Assembly: GCA_964399545.1 (NCBI GenBank)
Contig: CAYNRG010000002.1
Span: 124,001-188,000 of the forward strand
Source of the DNA: CAYNRG01 sp964399545
GTDB lineage: Bacteria > Bacillota_I > Bacilli_A > Erysipelotrichales > Erysipelotrichaceae
Direction: 5' to 3'
DNA: 64,000 nucleotides
The notes under the pieces are model-generated. The model searched no databases and was not told where the DNA came from. It worked only from the letters and a program-made list of their open reading frames with translations. Numbering within the stretch: position 1 is the stretch's first letter; each line of letters starts with the position of its first letter. Both the position numbers and the translations under genes were made by a program. Positions 8,632 to 17,086 of this stretch are shown piece after piece.

Positions 8632-9554
8632 TGGGAGCAGCAACAAGAGAAGCATACGGAAAAGTGCTTGCAGAATTAATTCAAGAAAATGATCGTATCG
8701 TTGTTTTGGATGCCGATTTAACAAAATCAACAAAGACAGCAGACGCAAAAAATGTTTGTCCTCAACGACATTTCAATATGGGAATTGCAGAAGGAAATAT
8801 GATTTCAACAGCAGCAGGAATTGCTGCTAGTGGATATACAGTATTTGCATCAAGCTTTGCGATGTTCGCAACAGGAAGAGCATGGGAACAAGTTAGAAAT
8901 TCAGTAGGATATCCTCATTTGAATGTTAAAATTTGTGGAACTCATGCAGGAATTAGTGTTGGAGAAGATGGTGCAAGTCACCAAGCGATTGAGGATATTG
9001 CTCTTATGCGCGTAATACCAGGAATGAAAGTTTATCAACCTTGTGACGCGAAGGAAACAGAAGCTATTATTCGTCATGTAGCCCAAGAAGAAGGTCCATG
9101 TTATGTTCGTTTAGGTCGTGGGAAAGTAGATGATGTTTATGCAGAGGAGGCTACTTTTAATGTAGGAAAAGTAAGCGTACTAAATCAAGGGAAAAGAGTT
9201 GCTATTTTTGCAACAGGATTGCTAGTTCAAGAAGCAATGCAAGCAAAGGCAACTTTGATTGAAAAAGGAATTAACCCTACAATTGTTAATGTCAGCTGTT
9301 TAAAACCACTAGATGAAGAAGGTGTTTTGAATATTCTTAAAACTCATGAAGTGATTATTACAGCAGAGGAGCATAATGTTATTGGTGGACTTGGAGCTGC
9401 AATTGCTGAAGTAGCAATGAGTGAGCATCCTATAAAAATACATCGTATGGGAATGCAAGATGTATTTGGTGAAAGTGGACCAGCACAAGAACTATTGAAA
9501 AAATATCAAATGACAGCTTCGGATTTAGTAACAAAAGTAGAAGAATTAGTTTAA
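8631..9554 (+). CDS. Transketolase, C-terminal subunit
   Basis: A 307-residue partner of the preceding gene containing the pyrimidine-binding domain and the C-terminal transketolase domain. The catalytic glutamate lies in FNMGIAEGNMIS, and GISVGEDGASHQAIEDIALMR is the typical substrate-channel segment. The terminal domain runs from about residue 180 to QDVFGESGPAQELL. Together the two subunits would transfer a two-carbon ketol unit from a ketose phosphate, giving an aldose phosphate that enters glycolysis. It is the last gene of the operon and is followed by a strong terminator. Confidence 0.92.
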   Translation: MGAATREAYGKVLAELIQENDRIVVLDADLTKSTKTADAKNVCPQRHFNMGIAEGNMISTAAGIAASGYTVFASSFAMFATGRAWEQVRNSVGYPHLNVKICGTHAGISVGEDGASHQAIEDIALMRVIPGMKVYQPCDAKETEAIIRHVAQEEGPCYVRLGRGKVDDVYAEEATFNVGKVSVLNQGKRVAIFATGLLVQEAMQAKATLIEKGINPTIVNVSCLKPLDEEGVLNILKTHEVIITAEEHNVIGGLGAAIAEVAMSEHPIKIHRMGMQDVFGESGPAQELLKKYQMTASDLVTKVEELV

Positions 9555-9564
9555 TAAGTAAGTA

Positions 9565-9598
9565 AAAAAGATGTGGGAAGAAAATCCTACATCTTTTT
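9565..9598 (+). terminator. Rho-independent terminator after transketolase operon
   Basis: A 14-base stem (AAAAAGATGTGGGA with TCCTACATCTTTTT, one G-U pair, loop AGAAAA) ends in a T run. Confidence 0.85.
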
Positions 9599-9613
9599 AT
9601 TCAAAGAAATGGA

Positions 9614-9652
9614 TGAAAAAAAGAAGTTGCTCTTTTAGAGCAAAACTTCTTT
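9614..9652 (-). terminator. Rho-independent terminator of addBA
   Basis: Read on the minus strand, a hairpin (AGAAGTT..GCTCT pairing with AGAGCAACTTCT, two-base bulge) spans the addA stop codon and is followed by a run of at least six T. Confidence 0.75.
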
Positions 9653-12600
9653 TCCCAGAAAAAAGCTATACAAGTAGGCCTTAATTTTTTTATTAGGATA
9701 GAGATGTTTTAAGGCCGTGCAATAGAAGTTGATTTGATCTTGATAGCGATCCTTTAATTGTGTTTCATTGATTTGGCTATCTGTTTTAAAATCAATGAGA
9801 ATAACTTGATTATCATCTACTGCAAGGAAGTCAAAGATTCCATCAATGACTTGATTTTTATTCGAAATATGGAAAGGTGCTTCTTTATAAATATCCATTT
9901 TCAGAGCTTGGGCATACAGAGGGTGATCGTTAAATTGCCGCAGATATTTTTTTTCTATATCGGTACACTGCAGCTGTTCATAATCATCTTCTGTCCATAA
10001 TCGATTTGGGAGTTTCTCGGCCAATTCATGCATACGAGTTCCATAAATTGCACCTTGATTTAAGCTGAGAACAAGTGGTCCTGAAGTTTCATGTGAGGAT
10101 TGACTTGGACTGATTCGCTCAACGGAATCAATAGATGGATAGGAGTATCGTAATAAAGATAGCGAGGCAGACTCTTTAGCCGTTTTTGGTACATAAGAAG
10201 GAACTAGATCCTTTATGAAGTGGATAGAAAAATTCTTTTGTTGACCTAATGCAGCTAACATAAGCGGGGTCATTCCTCTGCGTTTTTTTAGTAAGGAAAG
10301 AGAGGGAGCCATAGATAAGATAGAGTCATCTTTGACTGTGTCAACTAAAATTAGTTTATGTTTAGGGCGAGTCAAGGCAACATATAAAACACGAAGGGTT
10401 TCTTCAAGGTCTTCCATATCCGCTTTATACTCAAAGACTTGTCGATGAAAAGAAGAAAAGCGATATCGTTCAGGAAGAAAGAGTGTTTTTAAAGCAAGAC
10501 CTAATTGGCTGTCAGTCATTGCAAATTCTTTTGTGTCCATATTTTGTTGTTTTGAAGTGCTCCAATAAAAGACAACATTAAATTGAAGACCTTTAGAATG
10601 GTGAATTGTCATAGAGCGAACAACATCCTCTTGCGATCCAAGAGAAACGGCTTCATCAGATTTTTCATCGAAGCTTAAATCCACTTCTGTTAAGAACTGG
10701 CGAAGGCTTCTACTTGTCTGCTCAAAGGTAGATATTTTTTCAAATAAGAAATCAAAGTTTGTTTTTTGCTGAAGATTTAATTCATCTTCATAGAAATTAT
10801 TAATGGAAGCAATCCATGTTAGTACTGCAGAGAGACCTTCTTGTTGCAATAAAGAGAGAGCTGTACTTAAATCTTCCATAAGTGGATGATTAGTTTGAAT
10901 ACACCCTTGAAGTAAAGAAGGGTAATTTAACTTTGAAAGAGCAAGTTCATCAGCGCTGGTTTTGTAAAGTGGAGAACTTAGAACTGATACCAAGGCGATT
11001 TCATTATATTTATCGAGCATTAATCGAAGGAAGCTGAGAACAATTTGGATGACATCAGATTTATAGAATCCTTCTTTCGCATCAATACTATAAGGTATAT
11101 TCGCTTGATCAAAAGCGGATTTTAAGATTAATTTATCCGCATGACTTTTAGTCAAAATAACATAGTCACTCCACTTTTTAAATGGCGTTGATTTTTTCAT
11201 TTCGATAATCTTTGAGGCAATGAAGGTAGCCTTTATTTGTTTAGTTTCAAGAGTTTCTTCTGGATTTTTATTAATTTCCTTATGCACTAACCCATAGAAT
11301 TCAACAGGGTTATATGTTTCTTTTTGATTATCAGTTCCAGCCGCGACATGATCAGTGTCATCGTAATGATCTTTACAACCAGGAATATTCATAAGCTTGG
11401 AGAAAAGGTCATTATTGAAGTCAACAATGGCTTCATTAGAACGATAATTATAGGAAAGATGAATAACAAGAGTATTTGAATCTTTCATAAGTTGACGCAT
11501 TAAATCAGGCTTGGCATGACGGAATCGGTAGATAGATTGTTTGACATCACCAACGCGGAAAGCATTTTTACCGTTGGAAATGGCATTGATAATTTCATTT
11601 TGAATTTCATTGGTATCTTGAAATTCGTCTACTAGAATTTCTTGAAAAAAAGATTGATAAAAGGAAGCAACTATACCGTTATTAGCCTTTAGAATAGCAT
11701 AAGCATAGGTTTCCATATCATTAAATTCTAACCCTTTTAATTGTTGTTTCTCAAGGGTGTAGGCTTGATGTGTCTGCTTAGCCAACTGAAGTAGCAATAA
11801 AGCTAAAGGAGAAGAGTGATTATGAGTAGTTCGAATTAAGTCAAAATCCAAATAATTTTTTATACACTCTTTAGAGTGCTCATTAAACTCTTTTTTACAG
11901 GCAGCATACTCGGGTGCTTTTTGAACAGTTTTCAAAGATTTACTAAGAGATCGTCGAAAGGATTGTACAAACAAATCAAGCTGTTTAGAAAGGGAGGCTT
12001 CTTTTGCGGCATCGAGAAAGTTTTGTCGACATTGAATGGCTTGTAGTCCTTTTTCATGGTCTGGTTTTTCTAACATAAGAGCCTTATGACAGGCTGACAA
12101 TAGTTCTTGTTGAACGGTTAAATCGCTAGCCACAGATTCAAAATATACATCCATCAACTGTTGAGGTAACTCTTTCTCTGAACGAAGAGGTTGATAACTT
12201 GATGTTGCATTAGTATACCATTCTTCAGGGTCAAAAGAAGTCGAAGCTGTCTCTATAATCGAGAAGACAGTTTTTTTCAGTGAGTTAATATCTTCACTAC
12301 GCGAAGAAAAAAGCGAACAGAGATTAGTCATAGAATCCGTATTCTGTTTTAATAATTGGTTAAAGGTAGCACTAAATGCTTTTTCTTTTGCCTGTAAGCA
12401 ACACCCCTCACTAAGGATATTGGAAGGTAGTGCAGGATCTAACCCAATTACATCATAGTGTTTTTTAATTAAGAACATGCAGAACGAGTGAATTGTTGAG
12501 ATTTGCGCATTTTGAAGTAAAGCAAGCTGATTTCGGATGTAAGAAGAGTCATGAGGAGAATTTAGTAATTCTTGGTTTAAACGACGGGAAAGACGTTTTT

Positions 12601-12790
12601 TCATTTCGCTAGCAGCGGCTTCAGTAAACGTCATTGCAACAATACGATCCATTGGAACACGATCGACAAGACACCGCTTAGTTAGCCGTTCAACAAGTAC
12701 AGCTGTTTTCCCAGCTCCAGCAGAAGCACAGACTAAAGTGTTTTTCCCAAGAGCATGAATAGCTTGATGTTGTTCAGGATTCCATTTCAT
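9635..12790 (-). CDS. addA: ATP-dependent helicase/nuclease subunit A (AddA)
   Basis: A 1051-residue UvrD/Rep-type superfamily 1A helicase with a C-terminal RecB-like nuclease. It is the motor half of the AddAB double-strand-break end-processing complex. Walker A is CASAGAGKTAVLVERL (about 17-32), the DExx motif is VDEFQDTNEIQNEI, and motif VI lies around RVLYVALTRPKHKLI. The nuclease motif GIFDFLAVDDNQVILIDFKTD is split over the last 80 residues and keeps the D...DxK residues. It is shorter than B. subtilis AddA (about 1230). Its start overlaps the addB end by 17 bases. Confidence 0.95.
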   Translation of the reverse strand: MKWNPEQHQAIHALGKNTLVCASAGAGKTAVLVERLTKRCLVDRVPMDRIVAMTFTEAAASEMKKRLSRRLNQELLNSPHDSSYIRNQLALLQNAQISTIHSFCMFLIKKHYDVIGLDPALPSNILSEGCCLQAKEKAFSATFNQLLKQNTDSMTNLCSLFSSRSEDINSLKKTVFSIIETASTSFDPEEWYTNATSSYQPLRSEKELPQQLMDVYFESVASDLTVQQELLSACHKALMLEKPDHEKGLQAIQCRQNFLDAAKEASLSKQLDLFVQSFRRSLSKSLKTVQKAPEYAACKKEFNEHSKECIKNYLDFDLIRTTHNHSSPLALLLLQLAKQTHQAYTLEKQQLKGLEFNDMETYAYAILKANNGIVASFYQSFFQEILVDEFQDTNEIQNEIINAISNGKNAFRVGDVKQSIYRFRHAKPDLMRQLMKDSNTLVIHLSYNYRSNEAIVDFNNDLFSKLMNIPGCKDHYDDTDHVAAGTDNQKETYNPVEFYGLVHKEINKNPEETLETKQIKATFIASKIIEMKKSTPFKKWSDYVILTKSHADKLILKSAFDQANIPYSIDAKEGFYKSDVIQIVLSFLRLMLDKYNEIALVSVLSSPLYKTSADELALSKLNYPSLLQGCIQTNHPLMEDLSTALSLLQQEGLSAVLTWIASINNFYEDELNLQQKTNFDFLFEKISTFEQTSRSLRQFLTEVDLSFDEKSDEAVSLGSQEDVVRSMTIHHSKGLQFNVVFYWSTSKQQNMDTKEFAMTDSQLGLALKTLFLPERYRFSSFHRQVFEYKADMEDLEETLRVLYVALTRPKHKLILVDTVKDDSILSMAPSLSLLKKRRGMTPLMLAALGQQKNFSIHFIKDLVPSYVPKTAKESASLSLLRYSYPSIDSVERISPSQSSHETSGPLVLSLNQGAIYGTRMHELAEKLPNRLWTEDDYEQLQCTDIEKKYLRQFNDHPLYAQALKMDIYKEAPFHISNKNQVIDGIFDFLAVDDNQVILIDFKTDSQINETQLKDRYQDQINFYCTALKHLYPNKKIKAYLYSFFLGKEVLL

Positions 12791-15365
12791 CCGAGGATAC
12801 CTCCTTTTCTTTCTTTAAGGACTGTTCCACTAGCACAAGAGGAATTGGTTTTTTTCCTTTTCCTTTGAAGCGACAAATGGAACCAAAGTTACAAAATGAG
12901 CAAGCTCCTTCAACAGGATCTACTTCAATTTGACCTTTCTGTATTCTATCAACTAATAAGTCGAAAAGTGCATTTAAAGTTTCTTGAACTTTATCAAAGT
13001 CGTAATCAGCAATCAGGATGTGCTGACCATTATCCAGGGAGGATGTATTATGGAAAGTCCAACCAGATAGACGATGATTTTTTATAAATTCTTTCAATGA
13101 ATGGACAGGGAATGTAGGGATAAACTCATCTTTATCCAAGATGCTTGCATCAAAAGAGATGGACTCATCTTTCAATGAATAATAGTAGGCACCACTAGGC
13201 TCTTTTTCAAGATGCTCCTTTGCGATAAGCAAGTAGGTTAGAAGCTGAAGTTGCAAACCAGCTTTTACTTTTTTTTCTTCTAATTTTTTTGAACTGCTTT
13301 TATAGTCGATGATACGCAAGAGTTCTCCGCAAGTATCAATACGATCAATAATTCCGCGTAGGGTAATTGGATGATAATCTAGTTGTTTCTCAAAACGGAA
13401 TTCTAAATGAGTTGCCTTGAATTTTGTTGCTTCTTCCATAGAGGATAAAAACTGAAGAGAGTTCATACAAGAAACAAGACAACGAGATAACACTAGTTTC
13501 AAAAAATCATAGTCTTTTGGATAAATTGTGGTGAGAGTTTCAAAATATGGTTCAGCTAAACTTTCTAGCTCTTCTTGTGTTGCTTCAAAATAAGTGGTTG
13601 GATTTGCTTTAACTAATTCTTCAAATAAAGCATGTTGTAAAGAACCCATGGTATTGGCTCCAAGAGTTGTAGACAGAGGTTCCTTTAAGCGAAGTCCTGA
13701 AGATAAGAAATAAGAAAAGGGGCAGTTAAAATATCTTTCAAATGAAGATACACTTCCTTGAAGACGATGATCTTTAAAAAATAAAGAAGAAGAAATCGTT
13801 GGAGATAACTGGTGCTTGGAACTGTGGAACGAATTATTCCCTAAACAAGTTAAAGGGTGAATCGAGTTACATAGTTCTTCTAACTCTAGCGAAGACTCTA
13901 ATGTTTTTCCTTGGTAATCCATAGAAGGAAAACTAAACAAACATTTTTCTCCACTAGAGAAAATCCAATTTAATTGTTCCATATGAGCATCAAATCGCTG
14001 CTGAACGGATGGATAAAGAGAGATGCTAGAGACATAGTGTTCATCAAAGAGCCCAGAGAGACTTGGAAAGCTTGGGTAATTCTTCTGATGAGCGCCAATA
14101 AGATAACTCACTTTTCGAGGTAAGACGGGGTGGTCTATTGTCGTAATAACAACTTTGTTGGTGAAACTTTCGGAAGAAGATATTTTTTCTTGAAGTAGTT
14201 GGCTCACAAGTTGACAATCTTCTTTACTTTGAATAAGAGGAAGAAATTCTTCTAACTCCGCTTTTAAAGATTGGAGTTCAGTTCGCTGAGAAGCGTTTTG
14301 AGCAATGCTGGCACATTGATTAAAAAGAAGGTGAACAAGATCTTGAGCGGAAGATTCTTTTAAGAGGCTATGAATTTTTGGAAGAAGCAAATTAATAAAT
14401 GATTGAAAGCTTTCTTCTTGAAATTGAAGTTGCTGAATATCGATGGAACTTAAAATGGAAGTAGAACTCAATGAAGAGAATCGAGGCTGAAAGTTAAGAA
14501 TATCGGAGAATGAAGAAAAACAGCGTTGAATATACAGTAGTGTTGGGGTTGAAAAAGAAGACCCAAAAAATCCACTGTCTACAGCATGAATAAAAGAATC
14601 TAAATCTTGGCTTAAAACAAAGTTAAGACCGGCTTTAAATTGCACCGTACAGGTATTTATTTTTTTCTCTTGCACAAAACCAAATGGGATTTGGTAACGA
14701 GAAAAGACATGACGAATTAAAGGAAAGTAAGAGTTATCACAAACAATAAGGTTGATATCTTGAGCATGTAGCTTTTGTTCGATAAGCTCTTGAGCAATTC
14801 CTTCAATTTCTTGACGTGGATTTAAAGCAGTACGATATTCAAATTGTTGTGCTTTTGGAAAAAGTAGTTGTTGAGATTGATAAGAGAGTGCTTGTTGGTG
14901 ATGGTTATAAAAAAAGAAAGAGGAAAAAAAAGAAGGTAAGCTCATAGTTTTTTCCAAAGAAAAAGAATCGAGATTGAGCTGAGTCAACTCTTTTTCAATA
15001 TGCTCCAAGGAGGAACAAATTTGAATGCACTGTTTTAGTTCTTTCTCTTGTTTAGATGTTTCTGGAAGACTGGATAAGTCAATTTTATAAAGAAGGCAAT
15101 CTTGAGTAAAAGAAAAAATTTCTTTGCAAAAATCGATATAGTCAAACATAGGACCATAAAGAGGAAACTGATCTTTTTGAGATTGCAGTTGTTTGTAAAA
15201 ATGAAAGAACTGAGTTTTTGAAGAAGGTTGAGATAGACACTGTTTTTTCAAAAAAACATCAAAAGGAACGAAATGGATATTGAAAAGAGAAGTGGTATTT
15301 TTTTCCTTCAAAAGATGCAGATGATAGCTTTCATTAAGATAAGATGGCATAAAAAACGTTTTCAT
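12774..15365 (-). CDS. addB: AddB-like PD-(D/E)XK nuclease subunit with iron-sulfur cluster
   Basis: An 863-residue partner of AddA. The C-terminal nuclease domain has the core IDRIDTCGELLRIIDYKSSS and the downstream Q-x3-Y region LQLQLLTYLL. Four cysteines match the AddB 4Fe-4S pattern: one in RYFNCPFSYF (about residue 547) and C-x2-C-x5-C in GACSFCNFGSIC (about 821-830). The N-terminal part is shorter than in B. subtilis AddB (about 1160) and starts without the Walker A motif found there. Gene order and overlap with addA support the assignment. The complex trims DNA ends for RecA loading. Confidence 0.85.
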   Translation of the reverse strand: MKTFFMPSYLNESYHLHLLKEKNTTSLFNIHFVPFDVFLKKQCLSQPSSKTQFFHFYKQLQSQKDQFPLYGPMFDYIDFCKEIFSFTQDCLLYKIDLSSLPETSKQEKELKQCIQICSSLEHIEKELTQLNLDSFSLEKTMSLPSFFSSFFFYNHHQQALSYQSQQLLFPKAQQFEYRTALNPRQEIEGIAQELIEQKLHAQDINLIVCDNSYFPLIRHVFSRYQIPFGFVQEKKINTCTVQFKAGLNFVLSQDLDSFIHAVDSGFFGSSFSTPTLLYIQRCFSSFSDILNFQPRFSSLSSTSILSSIDIQQLQFQEESFQSFINLLLPKIHSLLKESSAQDLVHLLFNQCASIAQNASQRTELQSLKAELEEFLPLIQSKEDCQLVSQLLQEKISSSESFTNKVVITTIDHPVLPRKVSYLIGAHQKNYPSFPSLSGLFDEHYVSSISLYPSVQQRFDAHMEQLNWIFSSGEKCLFSFPSMDYQGKTLESSLELEELCNSIHPLTCLGNNSFHSSKHQLSPTISSSLFFKDHRLQGSVSSFERYFNCPFSYFLSSGLRLKEPLSTTLGANTMGSLQHALFEELVKANPTTYFEATQEELESLAEPYFETLTTIYPKDYDFLKLVLSRCLVSCMNSLQFLSSMEEATKFKATHLEFRFEKQLDYHPITLRGIIDRIDTCGELLRIIDYKSSSKKLEEKKVKAGLQLQLLTYLLIAKEHLEKEPSGAYYYSLKDESISFDASILDKDEFIPTFPVHSLKEFIKNHRLSGWTFHNTSSLDNGQHILIADYDFDKVQETLNALFDLLVDRIQKGQIEVDPVEGACSFCNFGSICRFKGKGKKPIPLVLVEQSLKKEKEVSSDEMES

Positions 15366-15409
15366 AGGTAATTCTCCTTAAATTTATTCTATCATAGTTT
15401 CGCTTTTCC

Positions 15410-15437
15410 TTGAGAAAAAATAAAAGAAGTTTATAAT
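15410..15437 (+). promoter_or_regulatory. SigA-type promoter of the 276-residue unknown gene
   Basis: TTGAGA (15410-15415), 16-base spacer, TATAAT (15432-15437), 28 bases before the start codon. It is divergent from addB. Confidence 0.65.
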
Positions 15438-15464
15438 AAGTTATGTACAGGGAGGGCGACAACT

Positions 15465-16295
15465 ATGATTCACAAGATTTTAACAAAGTTTGTGGATGCT
15501 CGCAGTGAAGGAACTGATTGCCTGTTTAACGGTTATCTGGAAGATTTTCTTCAGTATGATGAATATCACACAAGCGCTCCTCTAGATTTATTCCAAAAAA
15601 TTATTACTATCAACCCGGATGCAAAAATTTGTGTTGATTTAAAACAAGAAATTCGCAAAGAAGTTATTTCAAATCAAATTATTGGCTACAAGGATGCATT
15701 TAAATTGGAAGGGAAAACGATTCATTTTCCATACTTGATTTATTTTAAGGAGGATAGTGAAGAAAGACTTTTCTTATTAACAAAATCAGAACATCGTGGA
15801 CATCTTTATGCAAAAGCGTTGTATTTTTGTTTAACAGAACCAGGAGCAGATTTTGAAGGATATAAAAATCAAATGATTGCTATGATGGCAAATGAAGAAG
15901 TTCTTGCTGTAATTGAAAAAAGTTTTGAGTCATCAACAGGTTCATTACAGCGAAAAATTGACCAAGAATATTTTAAAAATTATCAAGATTTTTATGAGAC
16001 GTCTTTAGAAGAAGCTAACCAGCTTAAAGAAAACATTATGCCACAATTGAGAGAATTATCAGATAAAGAAGAAATGATTAAGGAAGTAGTAACAAAATGG
16101 TTTTTACTTAAAAAGCTTGTCTATGTTCAATACATGATTGATCGTCATCTGGCACAACAGGTCCACAATGGCGATATTAAGGAGCAAAGGTCACAGGCAA
16201 GGAAGAACAGCAAAGAAGTACCTTTCATTGCGTACAGTGAATTGTGGAGGTGCTCAGGAGAGAACTTACCTAAAGAGGAAGGATTCACCCATTAA
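15465..16295 (+). CDS. Conserved-looking hypothetical protein
   Basis: A 276-residue soluble protein preceded by GGGAGGG. I do not recognise the family. It has no membrane segments. Residues 1-150 are mixed alpha/beta and 150-235 are strongly helical and charged. The last ~45 codons (from about 16160) change character: AGG becomes frequent and GC rises. An overlapping open frame (16138-16341) is also present there, so the natural C-terminus could have been altered by a frameshift or small insertion. It stands alone between addBA and a convergent two-component gene cluster. Confidence 0.6.
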   Translation: MIHKILTKFVDARSEGTDCLFNGYLEDFLQYDEYHTSAPLDLFQKIITINPDAKICVDLKQEIRKEVISNQIIGYKDAFKLEGKTIHFPYLIYFKEDSEERLFLLTKSEHRGHLYAKALYFCLTEPGADFEGYKNQMIAMMANEEVLAVIEKSFESSTGSLQRKIDQEYFKNYQDFYETSLEEANQLKENIMPQLRELSDKEEMIKEVVTKWFLLKKLVYVQYMIDRHLAQQVHNGDIKEQRSQARKNSKEVPFIAYSELWRCSGENLPKEEGFTH

Positions 16296-16437
16296 GATAA
16301 AGATAAATGAGCTAGAGTGGATATCGGTAGAACTGATGTGATTACTGGCTTTTTTATTGGTTAAAATTAGATGAATCATTTTTTATGTTAAAGGAGAATG
16401 CGGATATCATTCTAAATCAAGTGAGATTTTTGCGAAT

Positions 16438-16477
16438 AAAAAGAAGGCCTTTCCATTGGGAGTGCCTTCTTTTTTTA
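16438..16477. terminator. Bidirectional rho-independent terminator
   Basis: AAAAAGAAGGC and GCCTTCTTTTT flank a 15-base loop. A-run and T-run on both sides would stop transcription from both converging genes. Confidence 0.75.
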
Positions 16478-16500
16478 ATGAATTTAAGTAATTTTCTTAA

Positions 16501-16740
16501 TTACGATTCTAAAGATCGTTTTCTCTCTTGATATTCTTGAACATCAATCTCACCTCGTGCAAATCGCTCGTTTAGAATTTCAAGTGCAGGGTTGGTAGTT
16601 TTTTTAGGGCTAGCAAAGAGCTTCTTAATTGCCATAATAATTAAGACAATAAATCCAATGCAGATAATAACTCTAAGAAGCGCAAAGATAAAAAACCATG
16701 AGCCATAATTTCCATAAGCATAAAGTAATGAATCCATCAT
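16501..16740 (-). CDS. Small membrane protein with SHOCT domain
   Basis: A 79-residue protein with one or two hydrophobic segments (about residues 14-42) and a C-terminal SHOCT domain: ALEILNERFARGEIDVQEY. AGGAGGA precedes the start. It is a paralogue of the neighbour at 16795-17031 (shared ERFARGEID..EY.ERKR) and lies downstream of a sensor kinase operon. SHOCT domains are short oligomerisation modules; the specific role is unknown. Confidence 0.8.
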   Translation of the reverse strand: MMDSLLYAYGNYGSWFFIFALLRVIICIGFIVLIIMAIKKLFASPKKTTNPALEILNERFARGEIDVQEYQERKRSLES

Positions 16741-16794
16741 ATGTGTAGTCCTCCTTTTCTATTAATTTTTAACATATAGAGTTTTAATTTAAAT

Positions 16795-17031
16795 CTAATC
16801 TAGAAATCTTTTTCTTTCGCGATACTCTGTCTCATCAATCTCACCTCGTGCAAAGCGTTCTTCAAGAATTGCTTTTGCTGAAGATGAATAAGAATGAGAA
16901 GAGGTGTTTTGCTTATCTTTCTTGTTGAATAGGAATACGACTAAGATAATCAAAAGTATAACTATAAGTAGCATAAATAATCTCCCTCCCATCATTGGTG
17001 AAAAGAAAGTTCCACATTGTCGATAATTCAT
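16795..17031 (-). CDS. Small membrane protein with SHOCT domain
   Basis: A 78-residue protein with a single transmembrane helix (about residues 18-34) and a C-terminal SHOCT domain (AILEERFARGEIDETEY). AAAGGAGGA lies just upstream of the start. It is the tandem paralogue of 16501-16740 and is 55 bases after the histidine kinase stop. It is probably cotranscribed with, or controlled by, the two-component system (inference). Confidence 0.8.
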   Translation of the reverse strand: MNYRQCGTFFSPMMGGRLFMLLIVILLIILVVFLFNKKDKQNTSSHSYSSSAKAILEERFARGEIDETEYRERKRFLD

Positions 17032-17086
17032 AATTGACTCCTCCTTTCTTTATTACAAGGTTAGTATAATCCATAAATATGGAGAT

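Noticed and set aside
16138..16341. Overlapping 67-codon ORF at the end of the 276-residue protein
   Set aside because: No ribosome binding site and no family match. It is kept only as a flag on the odd C-terminus, not as a gene.
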